Source: JBFMDN01 sp040753915 (GTDB lineage Bacteria; Desulfobacterota; Desulfomonilia; Desulfomonilales; Desulfomonilaceae). From it: a stretch of DNA of 64,000 bases. The stretch is taken from contig JBFMDN010000019.1 in NCBI GenBank assembly GCA_040753915.1, positions 26,910-90,909 of the forward strand, in the 5' to 3' direction. Under the pieces are notes generated by a model, which was given only the letters and a program-made list of their open reading frames with translations, ran no database searches and was not told the origin of the DNA. Below are positions 24,648 to 33,010 of this stretch, in pieces (positions within the stretch are counted from its first letter, which is position 1; each line of letters opens with the position of its first letter). The position numbers and the translations under genes were made by a program.

Positions 24648-27047
24648 ATGAGTGTTACCCGAAGAGAAATGATCAAATTGTCCGCCGCAGCATTCGCGGC
24701 TGCTGCACTGAATATTCCGTTTGCCGGGAGGACCGAGGCAACGGGAGAAGATCAGATAGAGGTCGACAAGTGGGTTAAAGGGGCATGCAGATTTTGCGGG
24801 ACCGGCTGCGGAGTGTACATTGGCGTTCGCGGAGGCAAGGTGGTTGGCGTGCGGGGAAATCCGGCTGCGCTGACGAACTTCGGATTTCTGTGCGTCAAAG
24901 GCTTCAAGGGTTATATGAGCATGTATCACCCGGACCGCCTCCTGTACCCCATGGTTCGGCAAGAAGATGGCACGTTCAAGAGAGTCACGTGGGATCAGGC
25001 GCTCGATCTCGTGGCTCACAAGTTCAAGGAGCTTCATCAGAAATATGGAAAGGATTCCGTGGCCTACTACGGCTCCGGCCAGTGTATGACCGAAGAGAGC
25101 TACACCTTTAATAAGCTCTGGAAAGGCGGGTTCCGCTCAAACATGGTGGAAGGCAATCCCAGGCTCTGCATGGCATCTGCGGTCGGAGGATACGTCACGA
25201 CGTTCGGAACAGACGAGCCTGCAGGATCGTACTCTGACATAGAGAAGGCACGCACCCTGTTCATCGTCGGCTCCAACATGTCGGAATGCCATCCGATCAT
25301 CTTCCGTCGAATCGCGCGGCAGAAGCTGAAAAGTCCTGAGGAGATCAACGTGATCGTATGTGAGCCTCGCCTCACGGCAACCGCCAGGATCGCGGATGTT
25401 TGGCTTCCGGCCGATCCCGGAACCGACCTGGCGGTCTTCCATTGCATGGCCCGAGAGATGATCAAGAACAACTGGATCGACAAGTGGTACATTCAAAACT
25501 TGTGCCGATTTACCACAGGCAAAGAGGTGGTGGATTTTGACGAGTATGCCAAGTTCGTAGACCAGTTTACTCCAGAGAAAGTTGAAAAGCTCACTCGCTG
25601 TCCCGCGGCCAACATTCGCGAGGCTGCGCGTCTGTTCGGCTCTCAGGGACCCACCATGAGCCTCTGGACCATGGGGCTCAATCAAAGGACCCGCGGGGTC
25701 TGGGCCAATAATCTCATTCACAACCTCCACCTGATAACAGGGAACATTTGCAAAGAAGGGGCTGATTCTTTCTCTCTCACCGGCCAGCCGAACGCCTGTG
25801 GCGGAGTACGCGAGACCGGCTCCCTGTGCCACCTGCTTCCTGGCACCCGACCGGTGGCGGATGCGAAGGTCCGGGAACAAGTGGAGCACGCGTGGGGAAT
25901 CCCCGCCGGAACAATAGACCCCAAGCCGGGATTCCACACCATGCAAATGTTTGCATCTCTCGGCGGAGAGAGGGACGATTCCAAGCCGATCAAAGCCATG
26001 CTCATCACAACCACTAATCCCGCGCAATCATTGCCAAACTGTCACAAGTACTTCAAAGGCATGCAGGACGCCTTTCTCGTGGTGCTGGATATATTCCCCA
26101 CCCGCACCACCCAGTTCGCGGATGTGCTCCTCCCAGCGGCGTTTATCTACGAAAAGGGCGGTGTGTACGGCTGTTCGGAGCGACGAAGCCAGCTCACGGG
26201 ACAGTGCGTGGAGCCGCCCGGCGAGGCTAAGCCGGACCTCTGGATCGGAGCTCAGTTGGCCAAGAGAATGGGCTTCGAGAAGCTCATTCCCTGGAACGGC
26301 GATAATGCCCCCGAGAACTACAGAAAGGCCTGGGACGACTACCGGTCGTGCGTGAAGATGACCGAGCATAGCCTGTACGGCATTACGTACGATCGGCTCC
26401 AAAAATCCGAAGCGGGCCTCCAGTGGCCATGCCCTACTGTTGACAGCCCCGGCACCGTTCACCGGTACGTTCGTGGCAAAGACCCCATCATGGACATGCC
26501 CGAAATAGTTAAGGTGCCGCCGACCGCCCTCATCTATTTCTATGCAGACCAGAAGCACGAAGGAAAGGCCAACGTTTTCCTGAGGCCGTACAAAGGGGCA
26601 GAAGAGCCACCCGACAAAGACTTCCCGTTCTTCCTTACCACCGGAAGGGTCATCGAGCAGTGGCACAGCGGGACCATGACAATGCGAGTCCCCGAAATAG
26701 CCCGCTCCCAGCCCAATGCGTATGTCGAAATCAACCCGAAGGACGCCGAAGAATACAGGATCAAGAACGGGGACCTGGTCAAAATCTCGAGCAGGCGTGG
26801 CTTCAACATCTTACCTGCGAGAGTGGTAAAGGCCTCACTACCGGGGATCCTGTTCGTCCCTTGGTTCGACCAAAACTGGGATCGCATGATCAATCGTGTA
26901 ACCATTGACGCGTTCGATGAAGGGTCCAAGCAACCGGAGTTCAAAATCTGTGCCGTGAAGATCGAGCGGTTTGCGGATCCAAAGGACGTAGCAGACATGA
27001 CCATCGTTTCACGAGTAGACGACCCGTTCCCTGGAAAGATTTCGTAG
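24648..27047 (+). CDS. napA: Periplasmic nitrate reductase catalytic subunit NapA
   Basis: A 799-residue molybdopterin oxidoreductase that reduces nitrate to nitrite. A Tat signal (TRREMIKLSAAAFAAAA) is followed by the [4Fe-4S] motif CRFCGTGC with fourth ligand LCVKGF (Cys47, 50, 54, 82; electron-relay Lys84). The Mo-ligand Cys174 lies in RLCMASAVGG, and NapA-specific stretches are MSECHPIIF, TRGVWANNLIHN, FSLTGQP and EQWHSGTMTMRVPE. Cys rather than Asp at the Mo position separates it from NarG. It resembles the Desulfovibrio monomeric type. The start is preceded by GGAGG. Confidence 0.95.
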   Translation: MSVTRREMIKLSAAAFAAAALNIPFAGRTEATGEDQIEVDKWVKGACRFCGTGCGVYIGVRGGKVVGVRGNPAALTNFGFLCVKGFKGYMSMYHPDRLLYPMVRQEDGTFKRVTWDQALDLVAHKFKELHQKYGKDSVAYYGSGQCMTEESYTFNKLWKGGFRSNMVEGNPRLCMASAVGGYVTTFGTDEPAGSYSDIEKARTLFIVGSNMSECHPIIFRRIARQKLKSPEEINVIVCEPRLTATARIADVWLPADPGTDLAVFHCMAREMIKNNWIDKWYIQNLCRFTTGKEVVDFDEYAKFVDQFTPEKVEKLTRCPAANIREAARLFGSQGPTMSLWTMGLNQRTRGVWANNLIHNLHLITGNICKEGADSFSLTGQPNACGGVRETGSLCHLLPGTRPVADAKVREQVEHAWGIPAGTIDPKPGFHTMQMFASLGGERDDSKPIKAMLITTTNPAQSLPNCHKYFKGMQDAFLVVLDIFPTRTTQFADVLLPAAFIYEKGGVYGCSERRSQLTGQCVEPPGEAKPDLWIGAQLAKRMGFEKLIPWNGDNAPENYRKAWDDYRSCVKMTEHSLYGITYDRLQKSEAGLQWPCPTVDSPGTVHRYVRGKDPIMDMPEIVKVPPTALIYFYADQKHEGKANVFLRPYKGAEEPPDKDFPFFLTTGRVIEQWHSGTMTMRVPEIARSQPNAYVEINPKDAEEYRIKNGDLVKISSRRGFNILPARVVKASLPGILFVPWFDQNWDRMINRVTIDAFDEGSKQPEFKICAVKIERFADPKDVADMTIVSRVDDPFPGKIS

Positions 27048-27082
27048 CGGGAAGCGACAGGTCCCCCCTTGGAGCCTACACC

Positions 27083-27397
27083 ATGGTGATCACCGGCAGT
27101 GCTCTCTTCGTTGAGACAGGATCCCGAGAATCGGTTTTGAAACACTTGAAAAGGTACCCTCGCGTTACCTATCACGCGTCCTCCGATTCAGGCACTGAAC
27201 TGGTAGTTAATATGGAGGCCGAAGATCTTGAGGAGTTGGAAAATCTCTGTGCACAACTGAAGGATGAAGTCCCTCAGGTTGTTGAAATAGCTCACATTTA
27301 TGTGAACTTCGAGGAAGAGGTAGAAGAAGCCTGTTTCGGCCAGAAGGACAAGCGGAGACTGAAGAAGCCGAAATTCATTGATAACCGTGAACTATAA
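27083..27397 (+). CDS. napD: NapD chaperone for NapA maturation
   Basis: A 104-residue cytoplasmic protein of the NapD family (ferredoxin-like fold), which binds the twin-arginine signal of NapA and holds back export until the molybdenum cofactor is inserted. Seen: N-terminal strand VITGSALFVETG, a central ELVVNMEAEDLEEL and EIAHIYVNFEEE. The C-terminal 20 residues are lysine-rich and not conserved. It follows napA by 35 bases with GGAG before the start. NapA carries the Tat signal this chaperone would bind. Confidence 0.88.
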   Translation: MVITGSALFVETGSRESVLKHLKRYPRVTYHASSDSGTELVVNMEAEDLEELENLCAQLKDEVPQVVEIAHIYVNFEEEVEEACFGQKDKRRLKKPKFIDNREL

Positions 27398-27427
27398 GAA
27401 AAGAGGCGTGCCAGGCTCCGCGCCTCG

Positions 27428-28216
27428 GTGAGATCAGCATTGAGCGACGGCCTCAGAGGATTCCTCACAAGGGTCTTCTTGCACGGGGAAAACCCTTTTG
27501 TCGGTGATTACAGGATCAACAGGATGCGGCCTCCCGGCGCCGTGGACGAGAGGCAGTTCATGGCCCTGTGCATCCGCTGCAACCGATGTTTGGAGGTGTG
27601 CCCATACGGATCCATACGCCGCGCCGGCCTGAGCCCCACGGTAGGAACACCCTACATCCTGGCTGAGTCAAAGGCATGCTATCTGTGCATGGCATGCTGC
27701 AGGCTTTGCCCCACCGGAGCCCTGAGAACCGATCTGCGGAATCCGGAGAAGGTAGCCATAGGAAAGGCGGCCATAGACAGGGACTTGTGCTACAGCCATC
27801 TCTTCCTCAAGCACGATGTGCTGCCCGATGCCACGGGAGCCAAGATAGCAGCACTGTGCAATACCTGCTACAATGTGTGCCCGTTTCCTGATACGGCTAT
27901 CGAGCTGAAAGACAATTTGTTTCCCGTAGTACTCGATGGGTGCGTAGGATGCGGCATCTGCGTAGAGCGGTGCCCTACCAGACCTCGCCGTGCCATCAAC
28001 GTAACCCCCACTGGAATGGGACGGATTGATGAGGCCGGGTTCTATTTTCGCAAAGCTAGAGCCCGCTTCCGTGGAGGTTCGCAGAAGATCGAGCGTGATT
28101 CTGTCCTGAAAGGCCAACGGCTCCTCGACACCAAGTCACGAATCGAGGGATCGGATACTCCGCCAGAATTCACTTTTCCTTACGATCCAGACAGGAAAAT
28201 CGAAGGTTGGGAATGA
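27428..28216 (+). CDS. napG: NapG-type ferredoxin without Tat signal
   Basis: A 262-residue protein with four cysteine groups: CIRCNRCLEVCP (48-59), CYLCMACCRLCP (84-95), CNTCYNVCP (144-152) and CVGCGICVERCP (172-183), the NapG/MauM ferredoxin layout. NapG passes electrons from NapH towards the periplasmic partners. Unlike typical NapG, the N terminus (MRSALSDGLRGFLTRVF) shows no twin-arginine signal. Either the protein stays in the cytoplasm or it is exported with a partner. The start codon is uncertain: GTG as given or a TTG four codons later, both with weak ribosome binding sites. Its stop overlaps the napH start. Confidence 0.87.
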   Translation: MRSALSDGLRGFLTRVFLHGENPFVGDYRINRMRPPGAVDERQFMALCIRCNRCLEVCPYGSIRRAGLSPTVGTPYILAESKACYLCMACCRLCPTGALRTDLRNPEKVAIGKAAIDRDLCYSHLFLKHDVLPDATGAKIAALCNTCYNVCPFPDTAIELKDNLFPVVLDGCVGCGICVERCPTRPRRAINVTPTGMGRIDEAGFYFRKARARFRGGSQKIERDSVLKGQRLLDTKSRIEGSDTPPEFTFPYDPDRKIEGWE

Positions 28217-29049
28217 AGTACGGAACGTACAGAAGAGCTACTCAGCTCATTGTGTTCGGATTCATGTTCCTCATTCCAGCGCTAAACCTGTTCGAGATTT
28301 ATCTCATAACAGGAACATACTATGCGGTAAGCATCGGAGGCCTTAGTATTGCAGACCCGGCGGTCATCGTTCAGGCAGTTTTCGCGTCGGGGCACGTGAC
28401 GATTTCACTTGTGGCCGCGGGTCTCTTCTCCGCGCTGCTTGCGCTCCTCTTCGGCAGGGTTTGGTGTGGATGGGCGTGCCCATACCACCTTGTGGCCGAT
28501 GCGGTGAACCGGATCCGGAGGAGAGTCGCGAGGAGAGAGCCACCTGCCCCATCGTGGGACGGCGTTGCAGCATTTCGGGCCAATGTAACAAGGTTCGGCT
28601 TTCTCGTTGTCGGCACCTTCACAGCCGGGGTACTGGCAATACCGGTGCTCAATTTCGTCAGTGCTCCGGGTATTCTCAGCACGGAAGCAATGATTCTCGT
28701 TAAAGAGCGCACCGTATCCGTGGAAATCGGCTTCATTGCGCTTCTCGTGGTCGTTGAGCTTCTCGTCCTGCCGCGGTTCTGGTGTCGTCTCTTCTGCCCT
28801 ACCGGATCGGTGCTGGCTGTCTTCCGAACGCCGTTCACGTTACACGTGGCCACGTCGATCAAGACCCCCAAGGCCCCCTGCTGTAAAGGAAACTATTGTT
28901 CTGCCGCATGTCCCATGGGCCTGTCCCCGTTTCGAGAGGGGAGCAACATGCTGTGTACCAATTGCGGCAGGTGTATTGACGCTTGCCAAGCCCATGGCGG
29001 TCCTGGCGGATTGCGGTTTGCCGGTTTTTTCTTCCAGGGTGGTGCCTGA
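28213..29049 (+). CDS. napH: NapH-type membrane ferredoxin
   Basis: A 278-residue membrane protein with four hydrophobic helices (LIVFGFMFLIPALNLFEIYL; ISLVAAGLFSALLALLF; FLVVGTFTAGVLAIPVL; IGFIALLVVVELLVL). Its paired motifs VWCGWACP and FWCRLFCP mark the NapH/CcoG family. Two cytoplasmic cysteine groups follow (CCKGNYCSAACPMG and CTNCGRCIDAC). With NapG it forms a quinol dehydrogenase. The ATG overlaps the napG stop (ATGA), giving tight translational coupling. It closes the cluster; no terminator is visible downstream. Confidence 0.92.
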   Translation: MKYGTYRRATQLIVFGFMFLIPALNLFEIYLITGTYYAVSIGGLSIADPAVIVQAVFASGHVTISLVAAGLFSALLALLFGRVWCGWACPYHLVADAVNRIRRRVARREPPAPSWDGVAAFRANVTRFGFLVVGTFTAGVLAIPVLNFVSAPGILSTEAMILVKERTVSVEIGFIALLVVVELLVLPRFWCRLFCPTGSVLAVFRTPFTLHVATSIKTPKAPCCKGNYCSAACPMGLSPFREGSNMLCTNCGRCIDACQAHGGPGGLRFAGFFFQGGA

Positions 29050-29075
29050 ACCAGACCCGCGCACGGCCTCCGCGG

Positions 29076-29222
29076 TCATTTGTCTGGCACGCCGGCGGCC
29101 TTCAGAAGGTCGCTCACCTCGTCTCGGTCCCACACTCGCTCATACGTGAGGGCCGTGCGCCCTGCAGCGTCCTCGACGTTCGGGTCTGCCCCGCGGCTGA
29201 GGAGAATCGTGATTCCGTTTAA
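29076..29222 (-). pseudogene. Fragment of an ankyrin-repeat protein
   Basis: The last 48 codons of an open frame on this strand read as one and a half ankyrin repeats (ITILLSRGADPNVEDAAGRT, then ALTYERVWDRDEVSDLLKAAG). The frame continues upstream but is no longer ankyrin-like, runs antisense to corC and has no start codon near the repeat. It looks like the preserved C-terminal end of a lost gene. Confidence 0.55.
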
Positions 29223-29396
29223 AGCACAAAATGATTCTGAGGGTCCTTTACCTCGGAATGACAGACTCAGTCGGACCGTCTTGAATTCCTTGACAGGAAG
29301 TCGTGCCATTGATATTCGAATATTATGAATCCATGCGTCCAACCACATGCACGGATGGTATCCCAACGAAAACCGATGGTTGGAAGCGCATAGGGG

Positions 29397-30284
29397 GTGC
29401 GTACTTTCTTGGACGAAACACAGCCTGACAGACCCGAAGGCCTTTGGCGTTGGCTCAAAAGGCGCATAAGGCAGGAACGCGGGGACAAGTCGGACATTCA
29501 GAAAGTCATCGACGAGAGCGAGGAACAGGGCCTCATAGACGAAGACGAAGGCGACATGATTGAGGGCATCTTTGACCTCAAGCAGACTGTCGCTCGCGAA
29601 GTGATGATTCCGAGGACTCACATCGTCGCGGTTCCACACGATTGTTCCAGAGAGCAAGTGCTCACCACGATAATTCAATCCGGACATTCGAGAATTCCCG
29701 TTTACAAAGGAAATTTGGACCACATTGTGGGGATCATTTATGCCAAGGACTTGCTTCCGTTGTGGCTTAACAACGAAGAGCGCTTCGATGCCCAAGAGTT
29801 GGCGAGGAGTCCCTATTTCGTGCCGGAAACCGTCCGGATCAAGGACCTGCTCAACGAGCTGAGAAACAAGAAATCCCACCTCGCGGTCATCGTTGACGAA
29901 TACGGCGGAACATCCGGAATCGTCACCATTGAGGACATTATCGAGGAGATTATCGGCGAAATTCAGGACGAGTATGACGCGGAGGAAGACTTTTTTATCC
30001 CTCAAGAGGACGGGACCGTACTCGTAAATGCATGGGCAAACCTGGATGATTTCGAGGAGTATTTCAAAGTACAGCTCCCCAGGGGCGGATACGACACTCT
30101 TGGCGGATTCATCATTCATCTTCTCGGCAAAGTCCCCCCAAAAGGGGAACAGATCACCTTCGGCGGTCTGGCAATGGAGATCTGCGTAGGCGATCAGAAG
30201 CGGATAACGAGAGTCCTCGTCACCCCCGTGGCATCAGAGGACGCCACTACCTCTCCCTTGTCCCAGGCCGAAACCATCTCATGA
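29397..30284 (+). CDS. corC: CorC/YbeX-type CBS-domain protein
   Basis: A 295-residue soluble protein. Residues about 45-70 hold the CorC linker (DEDEGDMIEGIFDLKQTVAR). Two CBS domains follow (about 65-185; VMIPRTHIVAV ... HSRIPVYKGNLDHIVGIIY and HLAVIVDEYGGTSGIVTIED). The C-terminal CorC/HlyC domain contains TLGGFIIHLLGKVPPKGEQI. The family is linked to magnesium/cobalt homeostasis and ribosome function. The start is uncertain: GTG as given, or a TTG four codons later that is better spaced from AGGGGG. The stop overlaps the lnt start (ATGA). In E. coli it belongs to the same operon as ybeZ-ybeY, which here lies 23 kb upstream. Confidence 0.92.
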   Translation: MRTFLDETQPDRPEGLWRWLKRRIRQERGDKSDIQKVIDESEEQGLIDEDEGDMIEGIFDLKQTVAREVMIPRTHIVAVPHDCSREQVLTTIIQSGHSRIPVYKGNLDHIVGIIYAKDLLPLWLNNEERFDAQELARSPYFVPETVRIKDLLNELRNKKSHLAVIVDEYGGTSGIVTIEDIIEEIIGEIQDEYDAEEDFFIPQEDGTVLVNAWANLDDFEEYFKVQLPRGGYDTLGGFIIHLLGKVPPKGEQITFGGLAMEICVGDQKRITRVLVTPVASEDATTSPLSQAETIS

Positions 30285-31819
30285 TCCCTCGCCTTATCGC
30301 GGCGGCGGGAGGCGGAGCTCTTCTCGCTCTTGCTTTCCCCCCCGCCTCTTACAGCGTTGTTGCTTGGTTTGCGCTCATTCCTCTCCTTTGGGCGGTACAC
30401 GCGGAGAGTCGACCTGGATGGTCCATCCTGTACGGGATGGCCTTCGGAGCAGTTTTTTTCGGCCTGGACGTCTCCTGGGTGTATCGGACTCTTGTCTTGC
30501 ATGGGCAGTTTCACCCCGCTACAGCAGTCCTGGTGTTTGTCGGCATGGTTGCAACGCTCTCCCTGTTTCCGGGATCTTTCGGGCTGGTGGCAAACCTGTT
30601 GCGCCGGAAAGGCCTGCCTGTGGCCATTTCGGCCCCTTTCGTCTGGGTAGCGATTGAATACGCGAGGTCTGTCTTTTTCACGGGATTTCCCTGGGATCTC
30701 CTCGGCTATTCTCAGATGCCCAGTGAGCTTCTCATTCAAGTCGCCGATCTCACCGGGGTATACGGGGTATCGTTCGTGGTAGTCCTCGTGAGCTCGGCCC
30801 TCTTTGAATTGGCCCAATGGATCACTGGATACGGGAAGGCTCGGTGGAGTCTGTCCGCTGCCTGCGCCCTGACTGTGGCTCTCGTCGTACTGTATGGGTC
30901 TGTACGGCTAGACCACTATCCCATTACTTCAAGTTCGGACAAGGGGTGCTCCATAGGAATTCTCCAGGGGAATATCGCGCAAGAAGTCAAATGGGAAAAG
31001 CAGGTTCGAAATTACACGTTTCTCACGTACGAGCGGCTGGGCCGCCTGGCCAGGGAAAAGGGAGCGGATCTGCTCGTCTGGCCTGAAACGGCTGTGCCTG
31101 TATGTCTGGGCAGCGGCGATCCCGATTGGGACCGGGCAGTTGCCATTTCAGGTCGCCTGGCAACACCCATGGTGATCGGATCACCCTCCCTGGACGTAAT
31201 AGATGGGAAGGAGCATTTCTACAACAGTGCCTTTCTCATCGACGGGGATGGTCCTCTCGCTCGGTACAACAAGGTTCACCTTGTTCCATTCGGCGAATAT
31301 ATGCCCCTTACGTGGCTTCTACCCCTGGGGCCGGGGATTGCGGCGCGGGACGGGGATTTCTCCGCTGGTGATTCGATGACGGTGATGCGGCTTGATGGAT
31401 GCCCGCCATTCGGTGTTCTCATCTGTTATGAAGCTATATTTCCTGAGTTAGCCCGTGCGGCCATAGGCAACGGGGCTACCCTCCTTATGAATCTAACCAA
31501 CGATGCGTGGTTCGGTCGATCCGCAGCACCCTATCAGCACGTGCAGCTCGCCCGCATGAGGAGCGTAGAAAACCGCGTCTGGATGGTCCGGGCTGCCAAC
31601 ACGGGAATCAGTGCCGCGTTCGATCCGGCGGGCCGAGTGGTGGCATCTATCCCCCTGGGGGAAGAGGGCAATGCAGTCGTAACCATACCCTCAACAACCC
31701 CAGCGGGATCGTTCTACTCGCGGTTCGGCGACGTTTTCGCGTGGGCGTGCATTCTCATGTGCATCGTGAGCGCGACAAGGGGTCAGGTCTTGTTTCTTGA
31801 TCTCCCTGCCAGCTCTTAA
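30281..31819 (+). CDS. lnt: Apolipoprotein N-acyltransferase
   Basis: A 512-residue inner-membrane enzyme that adds the third acyl chain to lipoproteins before outer-membrane sorting. About eight N-terminal membrane helices (residues 1-200) are followed by a periplasmic nitrilase-like domain. Its catalytic triad is Glu269 (WPETAVP), Lys331 (YNKVHLVPFGEY) and Cys382 (LICYEAIFPE), all intact. A last helix near residue 490 completes the usual topology. Translationally coupled to corC by an ATGA overlap. Its presence supports a Gram-negative envelope. Confidence 0.95.
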   Translation: MIPRLIAAAGGGALLALAFPPASYSVVAWFALIPLLWAVHAESRPGWSILYGMAFGAVFFGLDVSWVYRTLVLHGQFHPATAVLVFVGMVATLSLFPGSFGLVANLLRRKGLPVAISAPFVWVAIEYARSVFFTGFPWDLLGYSQMPSELLIQVADLTGVYGVSFVVVLVSSALFELAQWITGYGKARWSLSAACALTVALVVLYGSVRLDHYPITSSSDKGCSIGILQGNIAQEVKWEKQVRNYTFLTYERLGRLAREKGADLLVWPETAVPVCLGSGDPDWDRAVAISGRLATPMVIGSPSLDVIDGKEHFYNSAFLIDGDGPLARYNKVHLVPFGEYMPLTWLLPLGPGIAARDGDFSAGDSMTVMRLDGCPPFGVLICYEAIFPELARAAIGNGATLLMNLTNDAWFGRSAAPYQHVQLARMRSVENRVWMVRAANTGISAAFDPAGRVVASIPLGEEGNAVVTIPSTTPAGSFYSRFGDVFAWACILMCIVSATRGQVLFLDLPASS

Positions 31820-31937
31820 ACTTGCCTGATGGCTCTAGAAAAGGCCCGTGGCCTATTCACACACCATCGTCATCATGGATTCGTCAACAAGTGAAGCCTG
31901 CCCCCCCCGTGAGAGTTCAAAGCCAGTGCAAGACAAG

Positions 31938-31964
31938 AATACCGGCGAGACGCCAGCGCTGCGG
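31938..31964 (+). repeat. Copy of the AATACCGGCGAGACGCC interspersed repeat
   Basis: Matches the copies at 55735 and 63809 over about 27 bases with few changes (AATACCGGCGAGACGCCAGC here). It lies in the 165-base gap between the convergent genes lnt and pgpA, where no gene is seen. Confidence 0.7.
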
Positions 31965-31984
31965 CGTACTGAGAACCCAAGACT

Positions 31985-32497
31985 TCAAGCCAGCTTCGCA
32001 AAGAATATGGGGAAAAAATACGCCGCGGCGTGCAAGAAGATCACAGCGTATAATGACGCTAGCAGGTCATCCAGGAGGATGCCCACCCCACCCGGAAGCT
32101 CTTCCATCTTGTACACCGGCCACGGCTTTATCACGTCGAATGCCCTGCTGGCGAGGAAAGCCCACAATGCGGTCCCAAGAACAGTGGACGATTGAAACAG
32201 CAGAACACAGACCAGGAACCCAGCGACTTCGTCCAGCACAAAGACACCTGGATCGGCCGTGCGCCAGTGTCGCTCCGCCCACGATCCAAGCGCCACACAG
32301 AGAAGGCAGCTCAGTAAAAGGGCCACTCCTATTAAGATGGTGCGCAATTCAGGCGGCGCCAGCCACGCAATGCAGAGGTACACCCCCACTGCCGGTATCG
32401 TTCCAATGGTCCCTGGTGCGAACGGTGAAAGGCCGAATCCACCTGCAGTACAGAGCAGAGCATAGAACCGGTCACGTCGGCTATTCATGGAAAGCAT
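31985..32497 (-). CDS. pgpA: Phosphatidylglycerophosphatase A
   Basis: A 170-residue integral membrane phosphatase making phosphatidylglycerol from phosphatidylglycerophosphate. The family motifs are present: GFGLSPFAPGTIGTIPAV near the N terminus, VLDEVAGFLV in the middle and FDVIKPWPV with a following GGVGILLDDLLAS. Length is normal for PgpA. The start ATG (MLSMNS) was chosen because GAGGAAG lies just upstream; reading further upstream gives a repeat-derived, non-protein-like sequence. Confidence 0.94.
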   Translation of the reverse strand: MLSMNSRRDRFYALLCTAGGFGLSPFAPGTIGTIPAVGVYLCIAWLAPPELRTILIGVALLLSCLLCVALGSWAERHWRTADPGVFVLDEVAGFLVCVLLFQSSTVLGTALWAFLASRAFDVIKPWPVYKMEELPGGVGILLDDLLASLYAVIFLHAAAYFFPIFFAKLA

Positions 32498-33010
32498 GCT
32501 TCCTCTTGTCCCTGGAGGCAAAACCCCGACCCTAGTGCCGTCCGGGGTACGGCCACCGCGTGCGTGCATCACACGTGGACTTCCATAATTCATAGCGGAC
32601 TGCTCCAAACAAGGAGGCATAGTGGAATGCGGAGCCCCGGGCGTCAAGCACTTTCTGCCATCAACCGATGCCTTTGTGGGTTCGGGGCCTTTCCAACAGT
32701 GGGGCAACGGCGTGTTTGAAGCCCGTACCATCGGATTGGTGCCACGGGATTTCCGTAGCGCCGGCTTCTCGCCGCTAATCAGGGGATTTGCAAGGAAATG
32801 CCTTCGGCTGTTGCGCATGCCATAGAGGTCATGCTACCACTTTCATAGTGGTGTCCATTGAATATGCGTGGGATTCGTCGCAGTGGAAGGCTCTGGTACC
32901 CAGAGGACCACACGTGGGCTCGATCGTTTCCTGTCTAGATCATGAAATGAGCGCGGACCTGTGTGCGCGCTCGATGATGGGTACCCCGTTTACGGCACGG
33001 CTGCAGATAC
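32498..33010. other. Gene-free interval with one repeat copy
   Basis: A 513-base gap between the divergently read pgpA and the histidine phosphatase. It holds a copy of the CCGTAGCGCCGGC...CTCGCCG repeat at 32753-32774. No gene or clear promoter was found. Confidence 0.6.
32753..32774 (-). repeat. Copy of the GCCGGCGTCTCGCCGG interspersed repeat
   Basis: CCGTAGCGCCGGCTTCTCGC followed by CG, in the opposite orientation to the copies at 31938, 55735 and 63809. Confidence 0.6.

Noticed and set aside
24648..27047. Formate dehydrogenase or NarG-type enzyme instead of NapA
   Set aside because: Cys in RLCMASAV and the stretches MSECHPIIF and EQWHSGTMTMRVPE are NapA-like; the twin-arginine signal and the adjacent napD support this.
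29223..30119. Long minus-strand extension of the ankyrin frame across corC
   Set aside because: Antisense to a clearly conserved CBS-domain protein; only the last 48 codons resemble a protein family.
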